Assembly (NCBI RefSeq): GCF_042653205.1
Contig: NZ_JBHSHY010000001.1
Span: forward strand, 558,001 to 622,000
Reading direction: 5' to 3'
DNA length: 64,000 nucleotides
Source of the DNA: Paenibacillus_Z sp042653205
GTDB lineage: Bacteria > Bacillota > Bacilli > Paenibacillales > Paenibacillaceae
This document shows, in pieces, positions 1-9,132 of this stretch (its first letter is position 1; each line of letters begins with the position of its first letter). The notes under the pieces are model-generated. The model searched no databases and was not told where the DNA came from. It saw only the letters and a program-made list of their open reading frames with translations. The position numbers and the translations under genes were made by a program.

Positions 1-420
1 GTCAGCGAACTGAAGGATCATGAAATCAACAACATCTACGCAATCCCGCTCGACAATCGCCAACTGGATACCAAGCTGTTCGATACCATGCACGGCATGG
101 ACGGGACCTCCTTGGTCGATCTAGGGCTGATCCTCGCGATGATGTTCGGCACGATCGGGGTGGCGAGAGGGTTCATATGGGAGTGGGGCCCCGTCATATG
201 GGGGCTGATCGGATCGGCAGGCGGTTTCGCCGTCGGATTTGTCATCGACCTCCTCGTGACCCACTATCGGCGAAGAAAACTCCGAACCGTGAAAAAAAAG
301 CATGGTGAAGTGATCTTAATCGTGCAGTGTTCGAATGAACAATCCCGCTTGGTCGAGCAGACGCTATGGGGGAACCAGGCGATCGGCGTGGCCAAGACGC
401 GCATCGTCACGGACCTCTAG
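1..420 (+). CDS. Small conserved membrane protein, 3' part (5' end outside window)
   Basis: The frame is open from the first base, so the gene starts upstream of the window; 139 codons are visible. They show a soluble N-terminal piece, two adjoining hydrophobic glycine-rich segments (about visible codons 40-58 and 62-82), a strongly basic stop-transfer stretch (YRRRKLRTVKKKHGEV) and a C-terminal tail with a beta-strand-like ILIVQCSNEQ segment. This resembles small two-span membrane proteins of Bacillales with no assigned function. An internal ATG at position 88 exists, but the coding pattern continues upstream of it, so it is unlikely to be the start. A strong hairpin follows at 461-489. No function is proposed. 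Confidence 0.6.
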   Translation, partial: VSELKDHEINNIYAIPLDNRQLDTKLFDTMHGMDGTSLVDLGLILAMMFGTIGVARGFIWEWGPVIWGLIGSAGGFAVGFVIDLLVTHYRRRKLRTVKKKHGEVILIVQCSNEQSRLVEQTLWGNQAIGVAKTRIVTDL

Positions 421-460
421 CCGCGGCTGCGGCGCGAGATGCTCGAAGCGCCTCCCCATA

Positions 461-489
461 CCAAAGCCCGCGCTCCGCGCGGGCTTTGG
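461..489. terminator. Perfect 13-bp hairpin between convergent genes
   Basis: CCAAAGCCCGCGC and its exact complement flank a 3-base loop. It lies between the end of the membrane protein gene and the end of the GH50-like gene, which converge here. The arms supply A and T stretches on both strands, so it probably serves both genes. Confidence 0.75.
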
Positions 490-512
490 CTGCGTCTATT
501 CGCTAACGCCGG

Positions 513-2609
513 TTAGCCTCCGTTCTCGTGCACCTTTTCCAGGCCGGCGTTGACGGTCTTCATGATCCGGACCATGTCCGTATACGGCTGATCCTGCTGG
601 TTGACGAGACCGATATTGAAATTCTCGTTGTCCCTCCGTCCCGTCACGGCTTGATCGTAGTAGGCGAACCAGCCCGAGCCGACGAACAGCGGGTTCGCCG
701 CCTGGCTCTCGACATAGGCTTTGAACGCGAGCCCCCGCTCCGCGATACCGGCCACGCTGGTGCTCGCGTTGATCGGGGACAGTCCGCGTGCCGCATGGCT
801 GAACGTGAATTCCAGGTTGAGCAGCGGCTTGTTGAACGATGCATAGCGCGTAATCCAAGTGGGATCGTTCGAATAATTGTCGACGGAGAACGCGTCTACG
901 AATTCCATCGCCGCGGAATCCCATTCGAGGCTGGTCCTCCAGGTCGGCACGATCGACGCGCCCATGAACAGATGGTTTCGATCGTACTTGGAGATGATGC
1001 TCTTGATCGTCGAGAAGTACGTGCGGGAAGCGAGCCGAATATAGTCCGACACCACCTCTGCCGGCACGTTCGCGATATTAATGGACGCCGCCTTCAGCGC
1101 GTCGAACGATTCGGCGCTCGTGCCGAGCACCGCATTGACCGCGGCGAGGTCCTGGTTGTACGTGGCGGCGACCTGGTCGACGAACGCGCTCTTGGCCGCG
1201 GAGTCCGCCCCGTAGGTCAAGACGGTCTTCACGATATCGGCGTTCCAGCCCGCTTCGTTGTCGTACGTGTAGCCGATCAGCCACCGGTCGTTGCGCAGCT
1301 CTTTGAGCCGGGGCGCGATCGCCGCTTCGATGATGGACCGCGCTTGCGGGTCGAATACGTCGTAGGTCCATTGTATGCGCTTTAAATTCATCGGATCCTG
1401 AAGCAGCTCGATATACGGGAAATCCTTGATGAATCTCGGCTTGGTCCATTTCGAGAAGGCGTTGAATCCCCAATCGATGAGGCGCTTCCTCGTGATGCTC
1501 TCCCACCTCGCCTCGAAGTCGCGGCCGTATTTGCGCATGACGTTCGCTACCAAGAAGCTGACCCGCTCGCCGTTGCCATCGCTGGCATAGGCCGGGGCAA
1601 ACGCCGCAGGATCGGGAAGCTCCTCGAACACCTGCCTTGGCGAGCCGTCCGCCTTGTGGTACGGCGTGCCGTAGCCCCATTCCCAGATGCTCGCGGCATC
1701 GACCCCTTTCAGGATGAATTTATAGCCCTCCGGCGTAATGAACCACCATTTGCCGTTGATTTGCTGCAGCCTGAAATACCCGGTGCTTTTATATTTCCCG
1801 CCGCTTTTTATCCCGCCGTATTGGTCGTACGTATACCGGTCCAGCTTCACCCTCGCCAGCGCCCCGGCCTCCGCCTTGTATTCCTGCCGCAGCTGCTCGT
1901 CGGACGTCACCTTGCCGTCCCACGTCTCATAGAGCCATTGGCCGTACTTATCCATCATCAGGGCATCTTTCTTCATCTCGGCCTGCAATTGCTCAGCCGT
2001 ATAAGCCGGGCTCAGTTCCGCCCCTGTTTCGCCCGCCCCCTGATAGATTTGGACTTCCGTCAGCGGGATATGCTGATAGGGCTGCGAGCGCTTCATGTCG
2101 ATGACGACGAACCGGGCCGTCTTGTTGCCCATCGGCACGTTGATCGTATTGTTGAGGTCGGTGCCCGTCCTCGCATACTTGCCGGCGATGTAGTAATAGT
2201 CCGGCGCCGCTTCATTCCGGTATTTGACCGAAACTTCCTTATACCCCCAATAAGTGTTAGGCGAATTCATGATGATGTTAATGGTGCCAATCGGATAGTC
2301 CTTCAGCAAGTCGATGACGACTTGGACCGTTCCGGCGGAGGTCGCGCTCCCCATCCATCCGGCATAGGTGGTCAGCACGCCGTCCGTTATGACGCCGCTC
2401 TCCGAGGCGATCAGCCCCGCGGCGCCTTTATCCGGCAGCTGACCCGCATCCGGCGCGATACTGTAGAGATAATTCCCGCTTGTCAGCAGCTCGCCTTCCG
2501 CGTTCGCGCGATCCCGATGAACCGCCACGACCGGCGCCAACAGGACGAGCGCCAGCAGCAGCTTCCCTGCCCATCCCCAACTCCATCTCCGTTTTCTCCC
2601 GCTTTGCAT
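513..2609 (-). CDS. Secreted GH50-like (beta-agarase-type) glycoside hydrolase
   Basis: A 698-residue protein with a signal peptide (basic start, hydrophobic LLLALVLLAPVV, cleavage near ANA at about 37). Residues about 45-190 look like a discoidin-type carbohydrate-binding domain. The rest is a clan GH-A barrel with features I associate with GH50 beta-agarases: INGKWWFITPEGYKF near 285, RLIDWGFNAFSKWT, GYTYDNEAGWN with probable acid/base Glu452, LLNLEFTFS with probable nucleophile Glu600, and a C-terminal FVGSGWFAYYDQ...TGRRDNENFNIG motif. Start: ATG preceded by GAAGGGGGAA. It is the last gene of the binding-protein/permease locus upstream, so it probably cleaves the polysaccharide that the transporter imports. 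Agarase activity is inferred from motif resemblance; porphyran or another galactan is equally possible. Confidence 0.8.
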   Translation of the reverse strand: MQSGRKRRWSWGWAGKLLLALVLLAPVVAVHRDRANAEGELLTSGNYLYSIAPDAGQLPDKGAAGLIASESGVITDGVLTTYAGWMGSATSAGTVQVVIDLLKDYPIGTINIIMNSPNTYWGYKEVSVKYRNEAAPDYYYIAGKYARTGTDLNNTINVPMGNKTARFVVIDMKRSQPYQHIPLTEVQIYQGAGETGAELSPAYTAEQLQAEMKKDALMMDKYGQWLYETWDGKVTSDEQLRQEYKAEAGALARVKLDRYTYDQYGGIKSGGKYKSTGYFRLQQINGKWWFITPEGYKFILKGVDAASIWEWGYGTPYHKADGSPRQVFEELPDPAAFAPAYASDGNGERVSFLVANVMRKYGRDFEARWESITRKRLIDWGFNAFSKWTKPRFIKDFPYIELLQDPMNLKRIQWTYDVFDPQARSIIEAAIAPRLKELRNDRWLIGYTYDNEAGWNADIVKTVLTYGADSAAKSAFVDQVAATYNQDLAAVNAVLGTSAESFDALKAASINIANVPAEVVSDYIRLASRTYFSTIKSIISKYDRNHLFMGASIVPTWRTSLEWDSAAMEFVDAFSVDNYSNDPTWITRYASFNKPLLNLEFTFSHAARGLSPINASTSVAGIAERGLAFKAYVESQAANPLFVGSGWFAYYDQAVTGRRDNENFNIGLVNQQDQPYTDMVRIMKTVNAGLEKVHENGG

Positions 2610-2670
2610 CGCGGATTCCCCCTTCCATGACCTGAAACCTCACAAGACCAACTTGTACATTCCCGTCGAC

Positions 2671-3600
2671 CTACCCTTTCACCGCTCCGATCGTCATCCC
2701 TTTGATGAAATACCGCTGCAGCCACGGGTACAAAAAGACGATCGGCCCGATCGTGATGACGACCGTCGACAGCTGCAAGCTTGTCGCGGAGACGGGAATG
2801 TTCACATTCGTATTCAGATAGTCCAAATTTTGCGAATTGGATACGATTCTGCGCAGCATCATCTGCAGCGGATGGCGCTGCGAATCGTCGATGAACATCA
2901 GCGCGTTGAACCAATCGTTCCAATACGATAAAGCGTAAAACAACGCAATCGTGGCGATGACCGGCATGGACACCGGCCAGATGATCCGGAAAAAAATGTA
3001 CAGCTCGTGCGCCCCGTCCACCGTCGCCGCTTCATTGAGCTCGAACGGCAGCGTGCGGAAATACGACGTCATGAGAAACGAATTGAAGGCGGAGAACAAT
3101 AGCGGCAGCAGCAGCGCGAGCACCGAATCCCGCAGGCCGAGCCAGTTGGAGATCAGCAAGTAATAGCCGACCAGGCCGGGCGGAAACAGCATCGTGAAGT
3201 AAATGTAGAAGGACAGCGCATAGCGGAATTTGACTTTCGGATGCGCGGCTGCGTAGGCGAACATCGCCGTCATGAGCACCGCGGCCGCGGTACCGGCGAC
3301 CGTGATGAAGACGGAGACGAGGCCGCTGCGGTACACTTGGCTGCCCTCGAACAGGAACCGATAGGCATCGAGCGTGAAGGCCGTCGGGAACATGCGGAAT
3401 CCTTGCACGATTTGGCTCTCCGCCGTGAACGAAGCGACATAGACCAGCCAGAACGGAATGAAGCAGAATAAGGCGAACGCGCCGATGAACGTGTATGCGG
3501 CCGCCGATACCGCGAGCTGGGACGCATCGAACGGCTTCTTGGGCCTCGACTGCCCGGATTGCACCGCCGCCGGCTTCGTCCGCTCCGCTTGATTCCCCAT
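2671..3600 (-). CDS. ABC sugar transporter permease, YtcP/CarB type
   Basis: About 309 residues with six predicted membrane spans and the inner-membrane permease EAA loop (EAATVDGAHELYIFFRIIWP), which docks on the ATPase. The C-terminal end KGMTIGAVKG is typical of YtcP-like permeases for oligosaccharides. Start chosen at the ATG at 3600, preceded by TAAGGAGG with 10-nt spacing; a TTG three codons earlier has no better site. It lies 16-25 nt downstream of the LplB-type permease gene and 61 nt upstream of the GH50-like gene, so the three are probably co-transcribed. No ATPase is encoded here, as is usual for this family, which shares an MsmK-type ATPase encoded elsewhere. Confidence 0.9.
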   Translation of the reverse strand: MGNQAERTKPAAVQSGQSRPKKPFDASQLAVSAAAYTFIGAFALFCFIPFWLVYVASFTAESQIVQGFRMFPTAFTLDAYRFLFEGSQVYRSGLVSVFITVAGTAAAVLMTAMFAYAAAHPKVKFRYALSFYIYFTMLFPPGLVGYYLLISNWLGLRDSVLALLLPLLFSAFNSFLMTSYFRTLPFELNEAATVDGAHELYIFFRIIWPVSMPVIATIALFYALSYWNDWFNALMFIDDSQRHPLQMMLRRIVSNSQNLDYLNTNVNIPVSATSLQLSTVVITIGPIVFLYPWLQRYFIKGMTIGAVKG

Positions 3601-3625
3601 GATAGACAAACCTCCTTATCCGGAA

Positions 3626-4543
3626 CTAAAACAGCTTCGAATCGTGGTCGACCCGGCGGACGACCCAGTTAAAGAAGAGAATCGTCAGCAGGCCCATGAC
3701 GGATTGAAACAGCGCGACCGCGGCGGCATTGCTGTAGCTGTTCATATTCGTCGACCGGAGCGAACGGTACGTATACGTATCGATGACGTCCGTCGAATCG
3801 AAGAGCAGCGAGTTGTCGCCGATAATGCCGTAGATCAAGCCGAAATCGCCGTAGAAGATTCGTCCCAGCGCGAGCAGCGTAAGCACGATGATCGTCGGCC
3901 GCAGCAGGGGGAGCGTAATGTGCCAGATCTGACGCAGGCGCGAGGCCCCGTCGATCCGGGCGCTCTCGTAGTATTCCTCGGAGAAGCCGGTCAAGGTGGC
4001 GAGGTAGATGATTGACCCCCAGCCCGCGCCCTTCCAGACGAAGATGAGCGTCAGCAGGGACGGCCAGACGGCCGGTGTCTGGAACCAATAGACCGGATCG
4101 AAGCCGAGCTGGCCGAGCATCCGGTTGATCATGCCGTCTTGCCCGTTGAAGAAGTTCAGCACCATCAGGTTCACGACCACGATGGATATGAAATGCGGCA
4201 AGATGACCAGCGATTGCGTGACCTTCTTGAAATAAGCGTGACGGATTTCGTTCAAGAGCAGCGCGATGCAGAGGGACATGACCGTGCCGGCGACCATGAA
4301 CAGCAGGTTCAGGTAGATCGTATTCACCGTCACGCCCAGCCAGTCGGGGCCGGTGAAGAAGAATCGGAGATTGTCGAGTCCGACCCACTCGCTGCCCCAT
4401 ACCCCTTTGACGGGAATAAACTGCTTGAACGCCAGCAGATGGGCCGTCATCGGCACGTAGGAAAACGTAAACACGTAGACCACGACGGGAAGCGTCATGG
4501 CGTACAGCCATTTGTTTTTGCGAAGCTCGCGCCATATTCCCAT
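3626..4543 (-). CDS. ABC sugar transporter permease, LplB type
   Basis: About 305 residues from the ATG at 4543, which has AAAGGCGGG 8 nt upstream; earlier in-frame starts (4579, 4642) have weaker sites. The N-terminus (LRKNKWLYAMTLPVVVYVFT) and the end WVVRRVDHDSKLF are characteristic of LplB-like partners of YtcP permeases. The EAA-loop region is YYESARIDGASRLRQIWHITLP. Six spans are predicted. It pairs with the permease gene immediately downstream and the binding lipoprotein gene upstream. A hairpin with a T-run lies between this gene and the binding-protein gene and would lower permease expression relative to the binding protein. Confidence 0.9.
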   Translation of the reverse strand: MGIWRELRKNKWLYAMTLPVVVYVFTFSYVPMTAHLLAFKQFIPVKGVWGSEWVGLDNLRFFFTGPDWLGVTVNTIYLNLLFMVAGTVMSLCIALLLNEIRHAYFKKVTQSLVILPHFISIVVVNLMVLNFFNGQDGMINRMLGQLGFDPVYWFQTPAVWPSLLTLIFVWKGAGWGSIIYLATLTGFSEEYYESARIDGASRLRQIWHITLPLLRPTIIVLTLLALGRIFYGDFGLIYGIIGDNSLLFDSTDVIDTYTYRSLRSTNMNSYSNAAAVALFQSVMGLLTILFFNWVVRRVDHDSKLF

Positions 4544-4706
4544 GATCGGTCCCGCCTTTCGCGAAGGTTGTATCTGCATCGTACGCGTATTCCGCCCCGG
4601 AGGAACAGTCTTGAATGTATCAATGAGTATGAATGGCCACACTCGCCGGCGGTAGCAATCTTATGCCAAGCGGCCGTACGGATATTAACGCAGCGCGAGC
4701 CTGCGC

Positions 4707-4767
4707 AAAAAAACCCCGGCCCGCGATCTGCCGCTCGCATGGAGCGGACAGACGCACGGGGCGAGGC
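4707..4767 (-). terminator. Intercistronic branched hairpin with T-run
   Basis: On the minus strand an outer stem (CCCCGTGCG pairing with CGCGGGCCGGGG, imperfect) encloses an inner stem CCGCTC/GAGCGG and is followed by seven T residues (plus-strand A-run 4707-4713). It lies between the binding-protein stop and the first permease. Partial termination here would give the high binding-protein to permease ratio usual in such operons. Confidence 0.55.
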
Positions 4768-4801
4768 TTTGCCTTTACCTTTCTTTACCTTTACCTTTAC
4801 C
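4766..4801. repeat. CTTTAC hexamer tandem repeat
   Basis: Four CTTTAC/CTTTACC units, one interrupted by an extra CTTT, lie directly downstream of the binding-protein stop codon. The repeat is non-coding. Confidence 0.6.
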
Positions 4802-4809
4802 CTGCATGC

Positions 4810-6330
4810 TTATTGTTTCTTGCCGGCCAGATAAGCGTCCAGCTGCTTCTGAACCTCCGCCTGCACCTTCTTCACGTCGTCGTACGCCGCCTTCTTGAAC
4901 TTCGCCAGCCCTTCGTTCGGCTCCGTCACGCCCAATACGATCGGGTCGTACAGCTCGCTCCCCGCGTTATTCAGTTGCGCCACTTCGTTCGCGACCGGGC
5001 TCGGATCGAAGGTGAAGCCCGCCAGAATGTCCGGCGTAAAATAGCTCGGATCCCGCTGCCACTTGTTCAGCGCGATCACGTCCTCGGGGAAGGTTGCATC
5101 GATGCGATCCAGCTTCGGATTCCATCCCCAGGCGAACGGAATGCCCGCGTACGGATTCGCCTGGATCGGCTTATACAGCCCGTCGCCCGCCTCTTCCCAA
5201 TTCTTCCCCTTGATCCCGTACGCCAGCAAATCGTAATTGTCCTTCTGGTTCAGCCAGTTCAGAAACTGAACGGCGCGCTCCTTGTTTTTGCTGACGACCG
5301 GAACCGCGATGAAATTGCCGGCCTTGTAGGTCGAATTCAGCTTCATATCCGGGCTGTACAGCGTGAACGCCTCCGCGGCCGCGCCTGGAACCGACTTCTC
5401 CAGCGTGGTGCGGGTGCTGAGATTGACCCCGAAATCATTGAAGGTGGACACCGCCGCTTTGCCTTTCGCGAACTCCGAATTGCGCAGCGTCAGCGCATCC
5501 TTCGCCAAGACGCCGTCCTTGTACAGCTTGTGGTTCTGCTCGAACGTGCTCAGGATCAGCGGGTCCATATCATCGAAGACGTTATACACTTTGCCGTCGT
5601 TGCCCTTCGTGTACAAGCCGGGGTAATTGATCACGGACGCCAGATTGGCCGACGGGTCAAGCATTCCGGCCAGTTTCAAGCCGGTATGCTCGGTGCCGTT
5701 CGGAATATAGGGCGTCAGCCCGGGCTCCTTCTCCTTCACCTTGTACATGAAGCCGATCAGCTCGTCGTACGAGGTGATCGGTCCGACGCCGAGCTTCTCC
5801 CGAATATCCTTGCGGATGACGAACGTCCACGGACGGATGAAGTTCACCTCGAGCGGCACCGCGTACAGCTTGCCGTTCACCTTGTTCGCGTCCATCAGCT
5901 CCGCCGAACGGACGGCCTTGATGTCGGGCCCGTATTGATCGATCAATTCGTCGAGCGGCTCGTAGAGCCCGGCGGCGATATTTTGCACCGGGTTGTTGTC
6001 CCAGATCAGATCGTAGTCCTCCGCCGAGGACAGCGAGACCTGGCGCTTCTGGCGGACGTCGGACCAAGGGATGAACACGGCGTTCAGCTTCACGTTCAGC
6101 GAATCAGCCATGCGCTGCTCCATCTCCGTCTTGACTTCGTCCCAGTTCGCCGGCGGATCTCCGGGAAACATGATTTTGAGCGTCACCGCCTTCTGCGCGG
6201 TTCCTGGCTCGGATGTCGAGGTGCCGCCATTGCCGGTTGGCGGATCCGTCGTCCCGCCTGAATTGCAGGCGGACAACGCCGCCGCGAACATGAACGATGC
6301 CAGCCACAACCCTGTTTTGCCGATTTTCAT
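4810..6330 (-). CDS. Extracellular sugar-binding lipoprotein (LplA/YtcQ type)
   Basis: 506 residues from the ATG at 6330, which has GGGAGG 9 nt upstream; in-frame ATGs further out lack such a site. A lipoprotein signal peptide ends in LSAC with Cys22 as the lipidated residue, followed by a Gly/Ser/Thr-rich linker. The body is a family-1 solute-binding protein (early VTLKIMFPGDPPANW, later FLNWLNQKDNYDLLAYGIKG) of the roughly 500-residue size found with LplB/YtcP permeases. It should capture an oligosaccharide at the cell surface for the permeases encoded downstream. The AraC-type regulator gene lies 233 nt upstream on the same strand. Confidence 0.9.
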   Translation of the reverse strand: MKIGKTGLWLASFMFAAALSACNSGGTTDPPTGNGGTSTSEPGTAQKAVTLKIMFPGDPPANWDEVKTEMEQRMADSLNVKLNAVFIPWSDVRQKRQVSLSSAEDYDLIWDNNPVQNIAAGLYEPLDELIDQYGPDIKAVRSAELMDANKVNGKLYAVPLEVNFIRPWTFVIRKDIREKLGVGPITSYDELIGFMYKVKEKEPGLTPYIPNGTEHTGLKLAGMLDPSANLASVINYPGLYTKGNDGKVYNVFDDMDPLILSTFEQNHKLYKDGVLAKDALTLRNSEFAKGKAAVSTFNDFGVNLSTRTTLEKSVPGAAAEAFTLYSPDMKLNSTYKAGNFIAVPVVSKNKERAVQFLNWLNQKDNYDLLAYGIKGKNWEEAGDGLYKPIQANPYAGIPFAWGWNPKLDRIDATFPEDVIALNKWQRDPSYFTPDILAGFTFDPSPVANEVAQLNNAGSELYDPIVLGVTEPNEGLAKFKKAAYDDVKKVQAEVQKQLDAYLAGKKQ

Positions 6331-6563
6331 AGCCCAGTCCCTCCCCATGAATACGCCGGACAGCAGCAGCGGCAGGCGAAGTCTCGCAGGTCCGCTAGAC
6401 CGGCTCGTGAGTCCGATCATACCCGGCTCCCGTGAAACGGTACAGTACGGTATTCATCGAACGGTACGGAATATGACGATGAGGGACGTCGCGATTTTGT
6501 GGATGAATTTTGTGAATGAATTATGCAAATGAATCCGGTACGTCCGCGCTGCGCGGCGCCCGT

Positions 6564-8846
6564 TCAGCGCCCCGGCTTCGCGCGCGCGTGACGGTATTGA
6601 CCCGGCGTCATGCCGGTTGCCCGCTTGAATAACGAGAAGAACGTGCTTTTCGTTTGAAATCCGGACTGCTCCGTAATTTCCGCGACCGTCCAATCGGTCG
6701 TCGTGAGCAGATGCATCGCGTATTTGATCCGCTGATCCGTAATATAATCGGACAGGGAGAGCTGGCCGTGCTCCTTGAAGATTTGCCGGACGTAGTTGAC
6801 GGAGAGGCCCACGTGATCCGCAACATCGTCGACCGACAGCATCGGATTGTGCAGATGATGGCGCACGAACTCCATCATTTCGGAGACGAACTCTTCCTTG
6901 CGGGCCGAGCCGCTTCGCGGACGCTCCCGGTCCATCATCCGTAGAAGCTCTTGCAGCAGCCAGGCCTTTACTTCGCCGATGGTGGAGAACCGCTCGAGGA
7001 ATACATGGATGCTCTTCATCCCTTGGAACGTGCCGGCGGATGTGAAGCTCCTCATGAGCGAGTAAATGATATGCGTCAGCTGCAGCTTGCATTCCTCGTA
7101 GCTGAGCCCCTGCATATGCCGGGTCAGGCTGTCCAGATCGGACGACAGCGCGTCCGCGTTCCGAAGCCGGACCGCGTGAATCGTTTGCTTCAGCAGCGCT
7201 TCGTCCGGTTCGCTCCCTTCCTCCGTCCGGTAGCGTTCCAGATCGTCCAGGGTGAATACCCGGTCCTCGTCGCATAGGAAAGCCAGCAGCGTCAGCTCAT
7301 AGACGCGGTCGTAGACCGGCTGCAGATGGGTCCCTTCGTCCAGCGCGGGACTGACCGCCGCCTGCAGATCCAGCTTCAGCCAGCGCTTGATCTGCACCCG
7401 CGCGTCCGACAGCGCGTTCAGCACGAGGAGCTCCCGGTCATGCGCGGCGGCAGGAGCGACGAGCGCCACGATATGATCGGAGCCGAAGTCGACCGTTTCC
7501 GCCGCGAAGCCGTGGTTGGCCAGCACCTCCGCCGTCATGTTCCCGAGCGCGAAGCGCATCAGCTTGCGCGACGCGAAGTCGTAATCGTCCGTGAACCGCC
7601 CGTACGATTCCAGCCGGATCACCGCGATGCGGAACCTGCCTGTCCGCAGAATCCCGGTCTGCGTGCGGATATACTCCGCGGCAGGTCCGGAGGCCCTCGA
7701 GCCGAGGATCCATTGCCGCAAGAGATCGTCCTTGATCAAGGCCTTGCTGCTCTTAAGCGACATGTCCAGCTGCTCGAGCCGGCCGACCAGCGTATCGAAG
7801 CGGGAATCGAGCCAGGCGATCTCGTTGCCGGCGTCCTCCGGTCTCGCGGCCGGCTCCTCCGGCCCCAGCTTGGACTGAAGCCGCGCCGTCAAGTCGCTGA
7901 TCGGCTTCAAGCGGCGATACGATTGCCAGTAGAGAAACAGCAGCAGCGCGAAGATCAGGACGACGGCGGAGGCGATGATGTCGATCCGGATACGATCGAT
8001 CTTGGCTTGCCAGGCCGAGATCGGCGACAAGAGGTACACCCTCCAGCCTTCGATCGGCAGCACGGCCGTTTGAATCGACCAGGCGGCTCCGCCGGCGGTC
8101 CAATTCCAGCTCGTGTCGTCCGATGCGGGCTTCTCAGCCCGTGCCAGCTCCGACGCCAGCTCCGCATCGGCATTGCCGAGCAGGAGCGCATGGCCCGGTC
8201 CCTCGACGACCAGCTTGTTTTGGTCCTGATCGGAAATTTGCAGCATATGCTCGTTCAGCAGCGGCTTGTTGAAGAGGATCGACACGTATCCGCTGTAGCT
8301 CGCGTTCGGGCCGGCTGCCGGCACGACGAGCGCGAGATGCGACCGGCCCTGCACGGTATGATCGAAAAATTGCAAGTAAGGCGTCGTCCCTTGGCTGCGG
8401 ACCGCCCTAAGCATAGCAGGGTCGTAGTAATCCTGCGGCGTATAGAGACCGGCTTCGGAAGAGGAGTAGATCTGATTCAACTGGAAGTTGAATAAGCAGA
8501 CGCTATCGATAAACGGCTCGCTGTTCACGAATTCCCGCACGCTCGCAGCCGCTTTATACAACGTCAACGGAGAGTAATGGTCCGGACTCACGTTCAGCCA
8601 CAGCGCGATGTTTTCGTCCGAATACACCCGAAGCGCGAACTGGCGTAACTTCTGCAGCGTAAATTCCGACGTTTGCACGACCTGCTGCATTTTGTCCCGG
8701 TTGGACGCGTTGATCTCGTCCATCGTGCTTTGCACGATCAAGCGGCTTACGTACATCGTGAACGCCAAGGTCAGCACGCAGACGGCCAGGCAGGCGTATA
8801 AAAAAAGGCGGACGTACATCTTCCTCGGCATAATCCGAATCCACAT
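6564..8846 (-). CDS. Membrane-bound AraC-family transcriptional regulator
   Basis: 760 residues from the ATG at 8846 (GGGGGAAG upstream). Span 1 is near residues 10-32 (FLYACLAVCVLTLAFTMYV), then a roughly 260-residue extracytoplasmic sensor region, span 2 near 296-314 (SAVVLIFALLLFLYW), a cytoplasmic linker and a C-terminal double helix-turn-helix (LSVDDVADHVGLSVNYVRQIF; WTVAEITEQSGFQTKSTFFS; ATGMTPGQYR). This one-component transmembrane architecture is common in Paenibacillus next to LplABC-type sugar operons. It probably senses a carbohydrate or a loaded binding protein outside and activates the adjacent binding-protein/permease/GH50 genes. Confidence 0.88.
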   Translation of the reverse strand: MWIRIMPRKMYVRLFLYACLAVCVLTLAFTMYVSRLIVQSTMDEINASNRDKMQQVVQTSEFTLQKLRQFALRVYSDENIALWLNVSPDHYSPLTLYKAAASVREFVNSEPFIDSVCLFNFQLNQIYSSSEAGLYTPQDYYDPAMLRAVRSQGTTPYLQFFDHTVQGRSHLALVVPAAGPNASYSGYVSILFNKPLLNEHMLQISDQDQNKLVVEGPGHALLLGNADAELASELARAEKPASDDTSWNWTAGGAAWSIQTAVLPIEGWRVYLLSPISAWQAKIDRIRIDIIASAVVLIFALLLFLYWQSYRRLKPISDLTARLQSKLGPEEPAARPEDAGNEIAWLDSRFDTLVGRLEQLDMSLKSSKALIKDDLLRQWILGSRASGPAAEYIRTQTGILRTGRFRIAVIRLESYGRFTDDYDFASRKLMRFALGNMTAEVLANHGFAAETVDFGSDHIVALVAPAAAHDRELLVLNALSDARVQIKRWLKLDLQAAVSPALDEGTHLQPVYDRVYELTLLAFLCDEDRVFTLDDLERYRTEEGSEPDEALLKQTIHAVRLRNADALSSDLDSLTRHMQGLSYEECKLQLTHIIYSLMRSFTSAGTFQGMKSIHVFLERFSTIGEVKAWLLQELLRMMDRERPRSGSARKEEFVSEMMEFVRHHLHNPMLSVDDVADHVGLSVNYVRQIFKEHGQLSLSDYITDQRIKYAMHLLTTTDWTVAEITEQSGFQTKSTFFSLFKRATGMTPGQYRHARAKPGR

Positions 8847-9058
8847 GCGCGCTTCCCCCGATCCCCCGCATTCCGTTTGACGACGAAACCGCTTCCCCGA
8901 TTTGTCCACTATGAAATTTATTCCAGCCGTACGGATTCTATTACATCCCGGCCCGGGCGGCGGCTTGCCGCCCATGCTGCGGTTCGCCGCGTGTCAGGCT
9001 GCCGGACGCTCAGAGAGTGGCCGCAGGCGTTGCGATCGTTTGCGTTTGCCTTCCTTCG

Positions 9059-9121
9059 GAAAAAAAAAGGCCAACCAGTAAGACTGGTTAACCTGATCCT
9101 ACGAAAAGCCGCGCAGCCGCG
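9059..9121 (-). terminator. Tandem hairpins after cwlJ
   Basis: Two hairpins follow the cwlJ stop codon on the minus strand. The first is GCCGCG/CGCGGC with a 4-base loop (9106-9121), followed by TTTT. The second is AACCAGT/ACTGGTT with a 3-base loop (9073-9089), followed by GGCC and a run of nine or ten T (plus-strand A-run 9059-9068). The second is a classic intrinsic terminator. The bases from there to 8847 show nothing recognisable. Confidence 0.8.
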
Positions 9122-9132
9122 GCCTTCGCAAC

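Noticed and set aside
4633..6261. 542-codon plus-strand open frame opposite the binding-protein gene
   Set aside because: It is antisense to a clear lipoprotein gene, has low-complexity Arg/Val/Leu content and no ribosome site; long antisense frames are common at this GC level.
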